In this document: one piece after another, positions 58,033 to 64,000 of the stretch
Position numbering within the stretch: position 1 is the first letter of the stretch
Layout: every line of letters starts with the position of its first letter
Assembly: GCA_022800215.1 (NCBI GenBank)
Contig: JAAWPV010000005.1
Location: 1 to 64,000, forward strand
Reading direction: 5' to 3'
From: Oscillospiraceae bacterium
Lineage (GTDB): Bacteria > Bacillota > Clostridia > Oscillospirales > Oscillospiraceae
Length of the DNA: 64,000 nt
The notes under the pieces: generated by a model
The model's input: the letters and a program-made list of their open reading frames with translations, nothing else
Databases searched by the model: none
Told to the model about the DNA's origin: nothing
Made by a program: the position numbers and the translations under genes

Positions 58033-59415
58033 ATGACAAAGGATATGACGCAGGGAAGCCCCATGAGGCTGATTCTCAGCTTTGGCGTCCCGGTGTTGCT
58101 GGGTTATCTGTTCCAGCAGTTATACAGTGTGGTGGATACCGCTATCGTAGGAAAAACCCTGGGCGGAGCGGCGCTGGCGGCGGTGGGGGCGACTGGCTCG
58201 GTGAACTTTCTGGTGGTAGGCTTTTGCTGCGGCGTCTGCGGTGGTATGGCGATCCCGGTGGCACAGCAGTTCGGGGCGGGCAATGAACGGGAGCTGCGGC
58301 GGTATATGACCAATGGGGTGTGGCTTTGTACGATCATTGGGGTTCTGTTGACCCTCTCCACCGTGGTGTTCTGCCGGGGTATCCTCACCACTATGCATAC
58401 GCCCGGAGACATCTATGATCGGGCCTACCTCTACATCATCACGATCTTTGCCGGACTGCCGGCCTATTTCCTCTATAATTTTACCGCTGGGATCCTGCGT
58501 TCCCTGGGGGACAGCCGTACGCCGGTGATTTGGCTCATTATTGCCTCGGTGGTCAACGTGGTACTGGACGCGGTCTTTATTCTGACCTTCCACATGGACG
58601 TGTTCGGCGCTGCCTTTGCTACTGTCCTTTCCCAGGCTCTGGCCGGAACGGGGTGCCTGGTGCGAATGCTGCGGGGCTATCCCATTCTGAAGACGGAGAA
58701 AGCTGACTGGCGATGGGAGGGCCGTAAGATCAAAAACCTGTGTATCATGGGCTTTCCCATGGGCTTTCAATACTCCATCACCGCCATTGGCTGCGTGATG
58801 ATCCAAGCCGCGGTGAATGACCTGGGTACGGTGTATGTGACCGCAGTCACGGCGGCCGGAAAGGTCTCAGGATTTCTCTGCTGCCCCTTTGACGCCATGG
58901 GCTCCACCATGGCTATATACGGCGGCCAGCATGTGGGGGCAGGCAAGCTGGAGCGGCTGAACCAGGGCCTGCGGTCCTGTGTGCTTCTGGGTCTGGGCTA
59001 TTCGCTGATTGCCCTTGTGATCACCTGGTCCTTCGCGGAGCCGCTCAATATGCTCTTCCTGGACGAGGCCAGCGCTTCGCTCCTGCCCTTGGCCCGGCAG
59101 AACCTGTTGACCAACGTGGCCTTTTATTTTCCGCTGGCTCTGGTCAATATTGTCCGCTTCCTGATCCAGGGGATGGGCTTTCCGCCCTTGGCCACCGTGG
59201 CGGGACTTTTTGAGATGGCTGCCCGAGGCGGGCTCGCCCTGCTGGTCCCTGTGTTCGGCTATACCGCTGCCTGTTTCGCCTCTCCAGCTGCCTGGGTGTT
59301 GGCTGACCTGTTCCTGATCCCGGCCTATTTCCATTGCTTCAAGGTGCTGCGCCTGCGGCATCCGGCAGAGGAGCCGCGGCCGCGCTGGAAGCAGGAGGAA
59401 CCAAACCGGGCGTAA
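58033..59415 (+). CDS. MATE-family multidrug/sodium antiporter
   Basis: 460 residues from the ATG at 58033 (GGAGG seven bases upstream); the frame is open to 57946 without signals. Twelve membrane segments in two pseudo-repeats. The first begins LILSFGVPVLLGYLFQQLYSVVDTAIVGKTLG, the MATE opening, with AVGATGSVNFLVVGF next. The second begins near IMGFPMGFQYSITAIGCVMIQAAVNDLG. This NorM/DinF-like group exports organic cations or drugs using Na+ or H+. Its GC is lower than addAB. No regulator is adjacent; the following PadR cluster has its own promoter. Confidence 0.92.
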   Translation: MTKDMTQGSPMRLILSFGVPVLLGYLFQQLYSVVDTAIVGKTLGGAALAAVGATGSVNFLVVGFCCGVCGGMAIPVAQQFGAGNERELRRYMTNGVWLCTIIGVLLTLSTVVFCRGILTTMHTPGDIYDRAYLYIITIFAGLPAYFLYNFTAGILRSLGDSRTPVIWLIIASVVNVVLDAVFILTFHMDVFGAAFATVLSQALAGTGCLVRMLRGYPILKTEKADWRWEGRKIKNLCIMGFPMGFQYSITAIGCVMIQAAVNDLGTVYVTAVTAAGKVSGFLCCPFDAMGSTMAIYGGQHVGAGKLERLNQGLRSCVLLGLGYSLIALVITWSFAEPLNMLFLDEASASLLPLARQNLLTNVAFYFPLALVNIVRFLIQGMGFPPLATVAGLFEMAARGGLALLVPVFGYTAACFASPAAWVLADLFLIPAYFHCFKVLRLRHPAEEPRPRWKQEEPNRA

Positions 59416-59464
59416 GTTCTTATTTATGATCGGCCCTGTGGCCGCACCCAAACTATGAAAAAAT

Positions 59465-59514
59465 TTGACATACCTCGATACTCGATGTATAATATACATA
59501 GAGTATCGAGGTAT
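59465..59514 (+). promoter_or_regulatory. Promoter with overlapping palindromic operator (probable PadR site)
   Basis: TTGACA (59465-59470), 17-nt spacer, TATAAT (59488-59493): a perfect consensus. A 14-nt inverted repeat (ATACCTCGATACTC at 59470-59483 and GAGTATCGAGGTAT at 59501-59514) brackets the -10, and the centre is itself a palindrome ATGT-ATAATAT-ACAT. The ATGT...ACAT core is the PadR-family operator style, so the PadR encoded downstream probably represses its own operon. Confidence 0.85.
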
Positions 59515-59535
59515 TGTTATAGGGAGGTGGCCCCG

Positions 59536-59694
59536 GTGGTAACGAAATATCCGGCCCTGGCGGAAGCGGCCATGGGGGCCCCGGCGGAGTCCGCCCGGGC
59601 CCTGGACAGGCAGTTTTCCACCTTCAGGCTGTGGCGGGGGGCACAGGCAGTTTGCTGCCTGTTTCTCCTTACTTTTCTGGTGAAGCTGTGCTGA
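59536..59694 (+). CDS. Small single-pass membrane protein, first gene of the PadR operon
   Basis: 52 residues from the GTG at 59536, with GGAGG eight bases upstream; the open frame to 59455 runs through the operator. A soluble N-terminal ~30 residues (YPALAEAAMGAPAESARALD) precedes one C-terminal hydrophobic segment (AQAVCCLFLLTFLVKLC), tail-anchored style. It has no recognised family. It lies between the operator and padR, 62 nt before the latter. It could be a small regulator of the membrane proteins that follow, but this is unproven. Confidence 0.6.
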   Translation: MVTKYPALAEAAMGAPAESARALDRQFSTFRLWRGAQAVCCLFLLTFLVKLC

Positions 59695-59756
59695 GCCGCC
59701 GGGAGATCCCGTTTGAAATCAGTGGTACAGTCTATCAATAAAAGGAGGAGTTTATT

Positions 59757-60089
59757 GTGAAGAAGAAAACCATGGACCACACGGACCTTCTGGTCCTCGC
59801 CCTGCTGGCGGAGGCCGATATGTACGGCTACCAGATCATCACCGAACTGGAAAAGCGCAGCGAGCACATTTTTGAGATGAAGGAGGGCACCCTCTATCCC
59901 GTGCTCCACGGCCTCTGGAAGGAGGGGGCGGTGGAGTGCTACGAGGCCCAGGCCCCCACGGGCCGCGCCCGGAAGTACTACCACCTGACCAAAAAGGGCC
60001 GGGAGTTTCTGAAAAACGAGGCGGAGGAATGGCGGACCTACGCCCGGGGGATGGAGGTCGTTTTGTCCTACGCTCCGGCAGTGGGGTGA
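59757..60089 (+). CDS. PadR-family transcriptional regulator
   Basis: 110 residues from a GTG at 59757 with AAAGGAGG upstream. It is an N-terminal winged helix: DLLVLALLAEADMYGYQIIT, ELEKRSEHIFEMKEGTLYPVLHGLW and GRARKYYHLTKKGREFL, followed by a dimerisation helix. The size matches the short PadR-s1 type. These repress membrane or efflux operons and respond to small molecules. It should bind the operator at 59470-59514. The following gene starts 5 nt after its stop. Confidence 0.9.
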   Translation: MKKKTMDHTDLLVLALLAEADMYGYQIITELEKRSEHIFEMKEGTLYPVLHGLWKEGAVECYEAQAPTGRARKYYHLTKKGREFLKNEAEEWRTYARGMEVVLSYAPAVG

Positions 60090-60094
60090 GGGCC

Positions 60095-60817
60095 ATGACG
60101 GGTTTTTGCGACCGGGTGCTGGGGGAACTGCCCCATCTGACCCGGAAGGAAAAAAGGGCTCTTCGGGCAGAGCTGGAGGGCCACATTGCCGACCATGCCG
60201 AAGCCTTGGAGGAGAAGGGCCTTGCTCCCGAGGAGGCCGCCGCCAAGGCCGAGGAAGCCATGGGGGACGCCTCGGAGACGGCCAAGGCCCTAGCCCAATG
60301 CTATTCCCGCTTTTGGCTCTGGGTGGGCCGGGGGGTGAATCTGTTGTTGGCGGTGGCGGTGGTGCTGTGCTGGCTCGGCGGCGGCGGGCAGCGGCTGATG
60401 GCCATAGGCGCTAACCTGCTGGTACGTCTGGACCCGGAGATCTTTTCAGGTATGGAGCCTCCGGCGGAAGGCTGGACCTCCCAAAGTTTCGATCTGCGGA
60501 TGGAGGCGGGGGAGCAGGTCATCCGGGTCTATCGGGTGGACATTGACCCGGAGCGGGAGGAGGCCCATGTCTACGCCTGCCACTACCCCAAAAATCCTTT
60601 GCTGCGGCCCGGCAGCGGGGTGGAATTTTACCTGACCCTCACCAACCAGCGGGGAGAGGTAGGGGAGGAAACAGGCGGGATCAGCTTCATGCCCGGCTAC
60701 CTGGGCTGGAACTATTGGGAGCGGATCGTCCCCATCCGGCCCGGAGACCGCTGGGTCTACTATACTTACGACATCTACGATGTCCGGCTGGAGATCCCTT
60801 TGGAGGTGGCGCCATGA
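60095..60817 (+). CDS. Membrane protein with HAAS-type signalling domain (PadR operon)
   Basis: 240 residues from the ATG at 60095. The N-terminal ~65 form the three-helix permease-prefix/HAAS type domain: VLGELPHLTRKEKRALRAEL, GHIADHAEALEEKGLAPEEA and AKAEEAMGDASETAKAL. Such domains follow PadR genes and transmit its state to transporters. One TM helix (~80-103) is followed by an extracytoplasmic beta-rich part with no recognised fold. It couples by ATGA with the next gene. The HAAS call is by pattern. Confidence 0.75.
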   Translation: MTGFCDRVLGELPHLTRKEKRALRAELEGHIADHAEALEEKGLAPEEAAAKAEEAMGDASETAKALAQCYSRFWLWVGRGVNLLLAVAVVLCWLGGGGQRLMAIGANLLVRLDPEIFSGMEPPAEGWTSQSFDLRMEAGEQVIRVYRVDIDPEREEAHVYACHYPKNPLLRPGSGVEFYLTLTNQRGEVGEETGGISFMPGYLGWNYWERIVPIRPGDRWVYYTYDIYDVRLEIPLEVAP

Positions 60818-61470
60818 GAAAGCAGCGGACACGGAAAGCGCGAGCCCTGAGGCGGCTGCTTCCCCTGGGAATTTGCCTTTTCTTGCTGGGACAACTGTAT
60901 CCTGTGACTCCGCGGGCCGCCCTGCGGCAGACGGAGATCCTCTTCAATACGGGTCCCACTACCGTGATCTGGGAGACGAAGGAGTTTCCTGTGGAACCGT
61001 CGTACCCGTCCAGGCTGCTCTTCTCCGTGAATGAAAGGGCCCTTGTGGTGGTACTGGCCCAGTACTGGCCAGGGATGGGATACCGCGGATGGCAGTCAAA
61101 CTATGAGACGGTCGCCCGCTGCGGCGGAGAGGGCAGCCTTCATGCGGGGCTTCTCCGCGCCGATGGGGCCTGCTATCTTTTCGGTCGGGTGGACGACCAC
61201 GCCGCCATGACCCTTCGGGTCCGGCTGGGAGGCTGGGTGAAGGAGGCCTGGGCTCCAGGCTATCCCTTCGAGCCTCCCGAGGTCTGGAAGACTTTCAAGA
61301 CCCTGGATATCCCCCGCACCCAATGGTTCCACGCCCAAGAAGGCACCTATTTCATCCAACTGGTGCTCACCGAAGACGAGGCGCCGGTCAATCGCTTTGT
61401 GGAGGCGCAGGTGGAACTTTTGGACGGGGAGGGGCGAGTTCTGGCCCAGTCGGGGTCGCTGAAAGACTGA
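60814..61470 (+). CDS. Secreted or membrane-anchored protein of the PadR operon
   Basis: 218 residues. A basic N-terminus (MRKQRTRKARALRRLL) and hydrophobic segment (~16-32) form a signal or anchor. The rest is extracytoplasmic and strand-rich. Its layout resembles the outer part of the preceding protein (both have a W-E-xxxxP-containing segment and a paired beta region), so the two may be diverged paralogues or partners. No family is recognised. It is the last gene of the operon; the start overlaps the previous stop by ATGA. Confidence 0.7.
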   Translation: MRKQRTRKARALRRLLPLGICLFLLGQLYPVTPRAALRQTEILFNTGPTTVIWETKEFPVEPSYPSRLLFSVNERALVVVLAQYWPGMGYRGWQSNYETVARCGGEGSLHAGLLRADGACYLFGRVDDHAAMTLRVRLGGWVKEAWAPGYPFEPPEVWKTFKTLDIPRTQWFHAQEGTYFIQLVLTEDEAPVNRFVEAQVELLDGEGRVLAQSGSLKD

Positions 61471-61512
61471 AAAACCAAAACCAAATAAGTCGGGAAAATT
61501 TTAAAATCCCTC

Positions 61513-61541
61513 TTGCAATTTTCTAAAAGTCGTGCTATAAT
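61513..61541 (+). promoter_or_regulatory. Promoter of rpmE
   Basis: TTGCAA, 17-nt spacer, TATAAT, leaving a 60-nt leader before rpmE. Confidence 0.75.
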
Positions 61542-61610
61542 ACCAGAGCGTTTATAGGCGTGGAGGTTTGCTGCGCCGCTTCAGCCCGAAACGAGAAAGA
61601 GGTGAACAAC

Positions 61611-61814
61611 ATGAAGCAAGGTATCCATCCTGACTACAAGCAGACGACCATCACCTGTGCCTGCGGCAACGTGATCGAGACCGGCTCCACCAAGGAGAAC
61701 ATCCGTGTCGAAGTCTGTTCTAAGTGTCACCCCTTCTTCACTGGCAAGCAGAAGATGGTGGACTCCGGCGGCCGTGTCAGCCGCTTCAACAAGAAGTTTG
61801 GTCTGGACAAGTAA
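61611..61814 (+). CDS. rpmE: Ribosomal protein L31, zinc-binding type
   Basis: 67 residues, GAAAGAGGTG upstream. [19 protein letters not shown] carries CxC, and [15 protein letters not shown] carries CxxC, the four-cysteine zinc (C+) form of L31. The end SRFNKKFGL is characteristic. It joins the large ribosomal subunit at the bridge to the small one. It stands as its own unit, with promoter and terminator. Confidence 0.97.
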   Translation: MKQGIHPDYKQTTITCACGNVIETGSTKENIRVEVCSKCHPFFTGKQKMVDSGGRVSRFNKKFGLDK

Positions 61815-61829
61815 GCAAGCATCTTTTGT

Positions 61830-61860
61830 GGCTCGTGCCGGTTACGGTACGGGCCATTTT
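61830..61860 (+). terminator. Terminator between rpmE and hflX
   Basis: GGCTCGTGCCG / CGGTACGGGCC stem (two G-U pairs), GTTA loop, then ATTTTA. Partial readthrough into hflX 20 nt later is possible. Confidence 0.8.
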
Positions 61861-61880
61861 ATATCTTTTTCGGAGGTACT

Positions 61881-63176
61881 ATGTTCGATAAAACCTTTGA
61901 TGAACACAAAATAAACCGGTCCGTGCTGGCGGGTCTTAATTCCCCCGCCCTCAGCAGGGAGGAGAACGCCACGGAGGATTCCCTTGCCGAGCTGGCGGCC
62001 CTTCTGGAGACCGCCGGGGGCGTCTGTGTGGGCACCGTTCTGCAAAACAAGGCCACCCCCGATCCCCGTACCTTTTTGGGGGAGGGCAAGGTGGAGGAAG
62101 TGAAGCAGCTCTGTGAAGGGACCAAGGCCGACCTTGTCATCTTTGACAACGACCTTTCCCCCTCCCAGCAGCGGGTCCTGACCGAGACACTGGGGGTCCA
62201 GGTGCTGGACCGGTCCGCCCTCATTCTGGACATCTTCGCCCAGCGGGCCCGGACCAGCGAGGGCCGGCTCCAGGTGGAGCTTGCCCAGTACAAATACCTG
62301 CTGCCTCGGCTCACCAGCATGTGGAGCCACCTGGAGCGCCAGGAGGGCGCCATCGGCACCCGGGGCCCCGGCGAGACCCAGTTGGAGACCGACCGCCGCC
62401 TCATCCGCCGGAAGATCACCCGGCTGGAAGGGGAGCTGAAGGAGGTCCGGCGCATCCGTTCCACCCAGCGCCAGCGCCGGGAGAAGAACGAGGTCCCGGT
62501 GGTGGCCATCGTGGGCTACACCAACGCGGGGAAATCCACATTGCTGAACTTCCTCACCGGGGCGGGCATCCCCGCCAACAACCGGCTTTTCGATACCCTG
62601 GACACCACCACCCGGACCTTGGAGCTTTCCGACACCTGCACGGTGCTCATCTCGGACACGGTGGGCTTTATCTCCAAACTGCCCCACCAGCTGGTGGAGG
62701 CCTTCAAAGCCACTTTGGAGGAGCTGGAGTATGCCGACCTCCTCCTCCACGTCATCGACGCCTCCGACCCAAACTGGCAGGAGCAGGCCGAGGTGGTGGA
62801 GCGGCTCATCACCGAGCTGAACGCCTGGGAGACCCCACGGCTGGAGGTGTTCAACAAGTGCGACCTTCTGGAGGGGGACATCCTGCCCCGCGGGGAGGAT
62901 GCGGTGGCCATCTCCGCCCGGACAGGGGAGGGAATGGAAGACCTGCTGGGCAAGCTGCGCCAGCGGCTGGACCAGGGGGCCCACCATGTGAAGCTGGCCA
63001 TCCCCTACGACAAGGGCGGCCTTTTGGACCTTCTTCACCGGGAGGCCAAGGTGGAGAAGGTGGAGTACGGCGAGGCCATCGAGGTGGAGGCCGTCTGTAC
63101 CCCCAAGGTGCTGGGTAAGGTGCGGGATTACGTTACCGAAGGCTGGCAGCCCACCAAAGAGCCCTGGGAGGATTAA
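61881..63176 (+). CDS. hflX: GTPase HflX
   Basis: 431 residues with CGGAGG upstream. N-terminal HflX domain (VGTVLQNKATPDPRTFLGEGK, then LGVQVLDRSALILDIFAQRA), a coiled part with RGPGETQLETDRRLI, then the G domain: G1 GYTNAGKS (~213-220), G3 DTVGF, G4 NKCD. A C-terminal domain closes it. It rescues stalled or heat-damaged ribosomes by splitting subunits. The stop overlaps the stop of the minus-strand gene beyond (TTAA). Confidence 0.95.
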   Translation: MFDKTFDEHKINRSVLAGLNSPALSREENATEDSLAELAALLETAGGVCVGTVLQNKATPDPRTFLGEGKVEEVKQLCEGTKADLVIFDNDLSPSQQRVLTETLGVQVLDRSALILDIFAQRARTSEGRLQVELAQYKYLLPRLTSMWSHLERQEGAIGTRGPGETQLETDRRLIRRKITRLEGELKEVRRIRSTQRQRREKNEVPVVAIVGYTNAGKSTLLNFLTGAGIPANNRLFDTLDTTTRTLELSDTCTVLISDTVGFISKLPHQLVEAFKATLEELEYADLLLHVIDASDPNWQEQAEVVERLITELNAWETPRLEVFNKCDLLEGDILPRGEDAVAISARTGEGMEDLLGKLRQRLDQGAHHVKLAIPYDKGGLLDLLHREAKVEKVEYGEAIEVEAVCTPKVLGKVRDYVTEGWQPTKEPWED

Positions 63177-63436
63177 CTGAGCCGCATGAGCTGAAGCCCG
63201 AAGGCCAGCCCGCTCATGAAGGCAGCGTCGGTCTCCTGCACATTGACGATCATCTTTTCATTGAGAAAATCATCCAACAGCCCTTTGGAAGTGTCATCCA
63301 ATAGAGCGCTAAGACGGTTATAGAAGCCGCCGGCGGCCTTTTGGCTGGCACGGTAGGCTTTCACGTCGTCCATATATTGAAGGTAGATATCATCGTCCAT
63401 GGCATAGCGAAGAAGGGCGTAGGCAGGAGTATTCAT
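63173..63436 (-). CDS. Small helical protein divergent from the XRE regulator
   Basis: 87 residues from the ATG at 63436 (GGAGG upstream), nearly all helical: MNTPAYALLRYAMDDDIYLQ, DDVKAYRASQKAAGGFYNRL, and a final AFMSGLAFGLQLMRL. No catalytic motif. It is driven by a perfect minus-strand promoter (63509-63481) with a palindrome in its spacer, facing the XRE gene, so it is the obvious target of that repressor. I do not recognise the family. A prophage or stress-type accessory gene is likely. Confidence 0.8.
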   Translation of the reverse strand: MNTPAYALLRYAMDDDIYLQYMDDVKAYRASQKAAGGFYNRLSALLDDTSKGLLDDFLNEKMIVNVQETDAAFMSGLAFGLQLMRLS

Positions 63437-63454
63437 GTTGTTTCCTCCAAAAAA

Positions 63455-63509
63455 GACCAAACGGTCCGATTTATGATGTTATTATAGCAAGACCGAACGG
63501 TCTTGTCAA
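63455..63509 (-). promoter_or_regulatory. Operator-containing promoter of the minus-strand gene
   Basis: Minus-strand TTGACA (63509-63504), 17-nt spacer, TATAAT (63486-63481). The palindrome CAAGACCGAACGGTCTTG (63488-63505) fills the spacer, and a weaker copy GACCAAACGGTC lies at 63455-63466. Binding to the spacer site would block RNA polymerase. The adjacent XRE protein is the probable binder. Confidence 0.85.
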
Positions 63510-63521
63510 GGGGGCATAATA

Positions 63522-63734
63522 ATGAAATTAGTAGAAAACTTGAAAAAACTTCGCAAAGAAAGACATATTACGCAAGAAGAACTCTCTATCGCGCTGGAAA
63601 TCTCCCTTCGTACCTATGGTCGTTATGAGAGCGGTGAACGGGAACCCAATGCCTCCATTCTTTGGCGCATGGCAGATTTCTACGGCGTGACCATCGACTA
63701 TCTGGTGGGCCGGACGGACAGCAAAGGAATGTGA
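63522..63734 (+). CDS. Small XRE-family repressor
   Basis: 70 residues, essentially one HTH domain: LKKLRKERHITQEELSIALE, then ISLRTYGRYESGEREPNASI and a last helix LWRMADFYGVTIDYLVGRTD, the classic Cro/CI-like layout. It has no sensor domain. It is divergent from the 87-aa gene across the palindromic operator and probably represses both. No ideal ribosome site is seen (AGGGGGCATAATA before the ATG). A GNAT gene follows 14 nt later. Confidence 0.9.
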   Translation: MKLVENLKKLRKERHITQEELSIALEISLRTYGRYESGEREPNASILWRMADFYGVTIDYLVGRTDSKGM

Positions 63735-63748
63735 AGGAGGGAGATCCT

Positions 63749-64000
63749 GTGGTTTTAGAAACGTCTCGCCTTATCCTCCGCCCTTTCACTGACACTGACG
63801 CTCCCGACCTCTACGCCTCCGCCAGTGACCGCCGGGTGGGCCATTCTGCCGGGTGGGAGCCCCATAAGAGCGTGGAGGAGAGTTTGGAGATCATCCACAC
63901 CGTCTTTTCCACCCCAAACACCTTCGCCGTGGTGGACAAGGCCTCGGGCCGGGTCATCGGCTCGGCGGGCTTCAACGATGGCCACCAGACCATGCTTCCC
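63749..64000 (+). CDS. GNAT-family acetyltransferase (3' end outside window)
   Basis: First 84 residues from the GTG at 63749 (GGAGGGAG upstream). The N-terminus follows the RimJ/RimL-like GNAT group: VLETSRLILRPFTDTDAPDL at the start, then VGHSAGWEPHKSVEESLEII and FAVVDKASGRVIGSAGF, matching the beta2-beta3 strands. The acetyl-CoA loop would lie beyond the window. These enzymes acetylate amino groups of proteins or small molecules. The target is unknown. Confidence 0.87.
   Translation, partial: MVLETSRLILRPFTDTDAPDLYASASDRRVGHSAGWEPHKSVEESLEIIHTVFSTPNTFAVVDKASGRVIGSAGFNDGHQTMLP

Noticed and set aside
1..64000. CRISPR arrays, rRNA genes, complete insertion sequences, group II introns
   Set aside because: None seen: no regularly spaced identical repeats, rRNA signatures, transposase or reverse transcriptase frames in the window.

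Overview
The window looks like a chromosome segment of a Gram-positive gut-type Clostridia, most likely Oscillospiraceae-like. The evidence is the scr(SRP RNA)-dnaX-ybaB order, addB/addA recombination genes, a large Alu-type SRP RNA, very GC-rich housekeeping genes and a Clostridial conjugative element. The species assignment is inference.

Layout. 1-2.3 kb: the 3' end of an RHS polymorphic toxin gene, a small membrane protein that may be its immunity partner, and three copies of a 23-bp imperfect palindrome. 2.3-44.1 kb: an integrative and conjugative element (ICE) of the general Tn1549-like Firmicutes type, with almost every gene on the minus strand. Read in its direction of transcription (right to left) it holds an acidic ArdA-like anti-restriction block with a probable ADP-ribosyltransferase fold protein (35-44 kb). 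Next come an adenine methylase, a SpoVG-like protein and a surface module of sortase, transglutaminase and an 11-repeat Cna-B adhesin (25-35 kb). The mating channel follows (VirB2-like, VirB6-like, PrgI, VirB4 and NlpC/P60 proteins), interrupted by a two-gene cytosine methyltransferase and a type I toxin-antitoxin-like locus (15-24.5 kb). Then come small ICE genes, a Y-family polymerase with a YolD-like partner, a candidate oriT, an RHH accessory protein, a relaxase fused to Sel1 repeats, a TOPRIM protein, VirD4 and a HTH protein (3.6-15 kb). No integrase or recombinase is visible, so the element is either defective or continues left of the window.

44.1-64 kb is chromosomal. It holds tRNA-Ala(CGC) with a 47-nt tRNA-shaped relic upstream, SRP RNA, dnaX, ybaB, a DUF362 ferredoxin-like protein, deoC, a low-GC gene flanked by inverted copies of the 23-bp repeat, a GH13 amylase, addB-addA, a MATE transporter, a PadR-controlled membrane gene cluster with its operator, rpmE, hflX, an XRE regulator with a divergent target gene, and the start of a GNAT acetyltransferase.

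Most notable: (1) a short Met/Gly C-terminal tail shared by otherwise dissimilar ICE proteins, which could be a secretion signal for delivery through the conjugation channel; (2) an R-S-ExE protein in the anti-restriction operon; (3) a compact convergent-promoter toxin locus at 19.5-19.84 kb; (4) a giant adhesin that ends exactly at its LPXTG motif.
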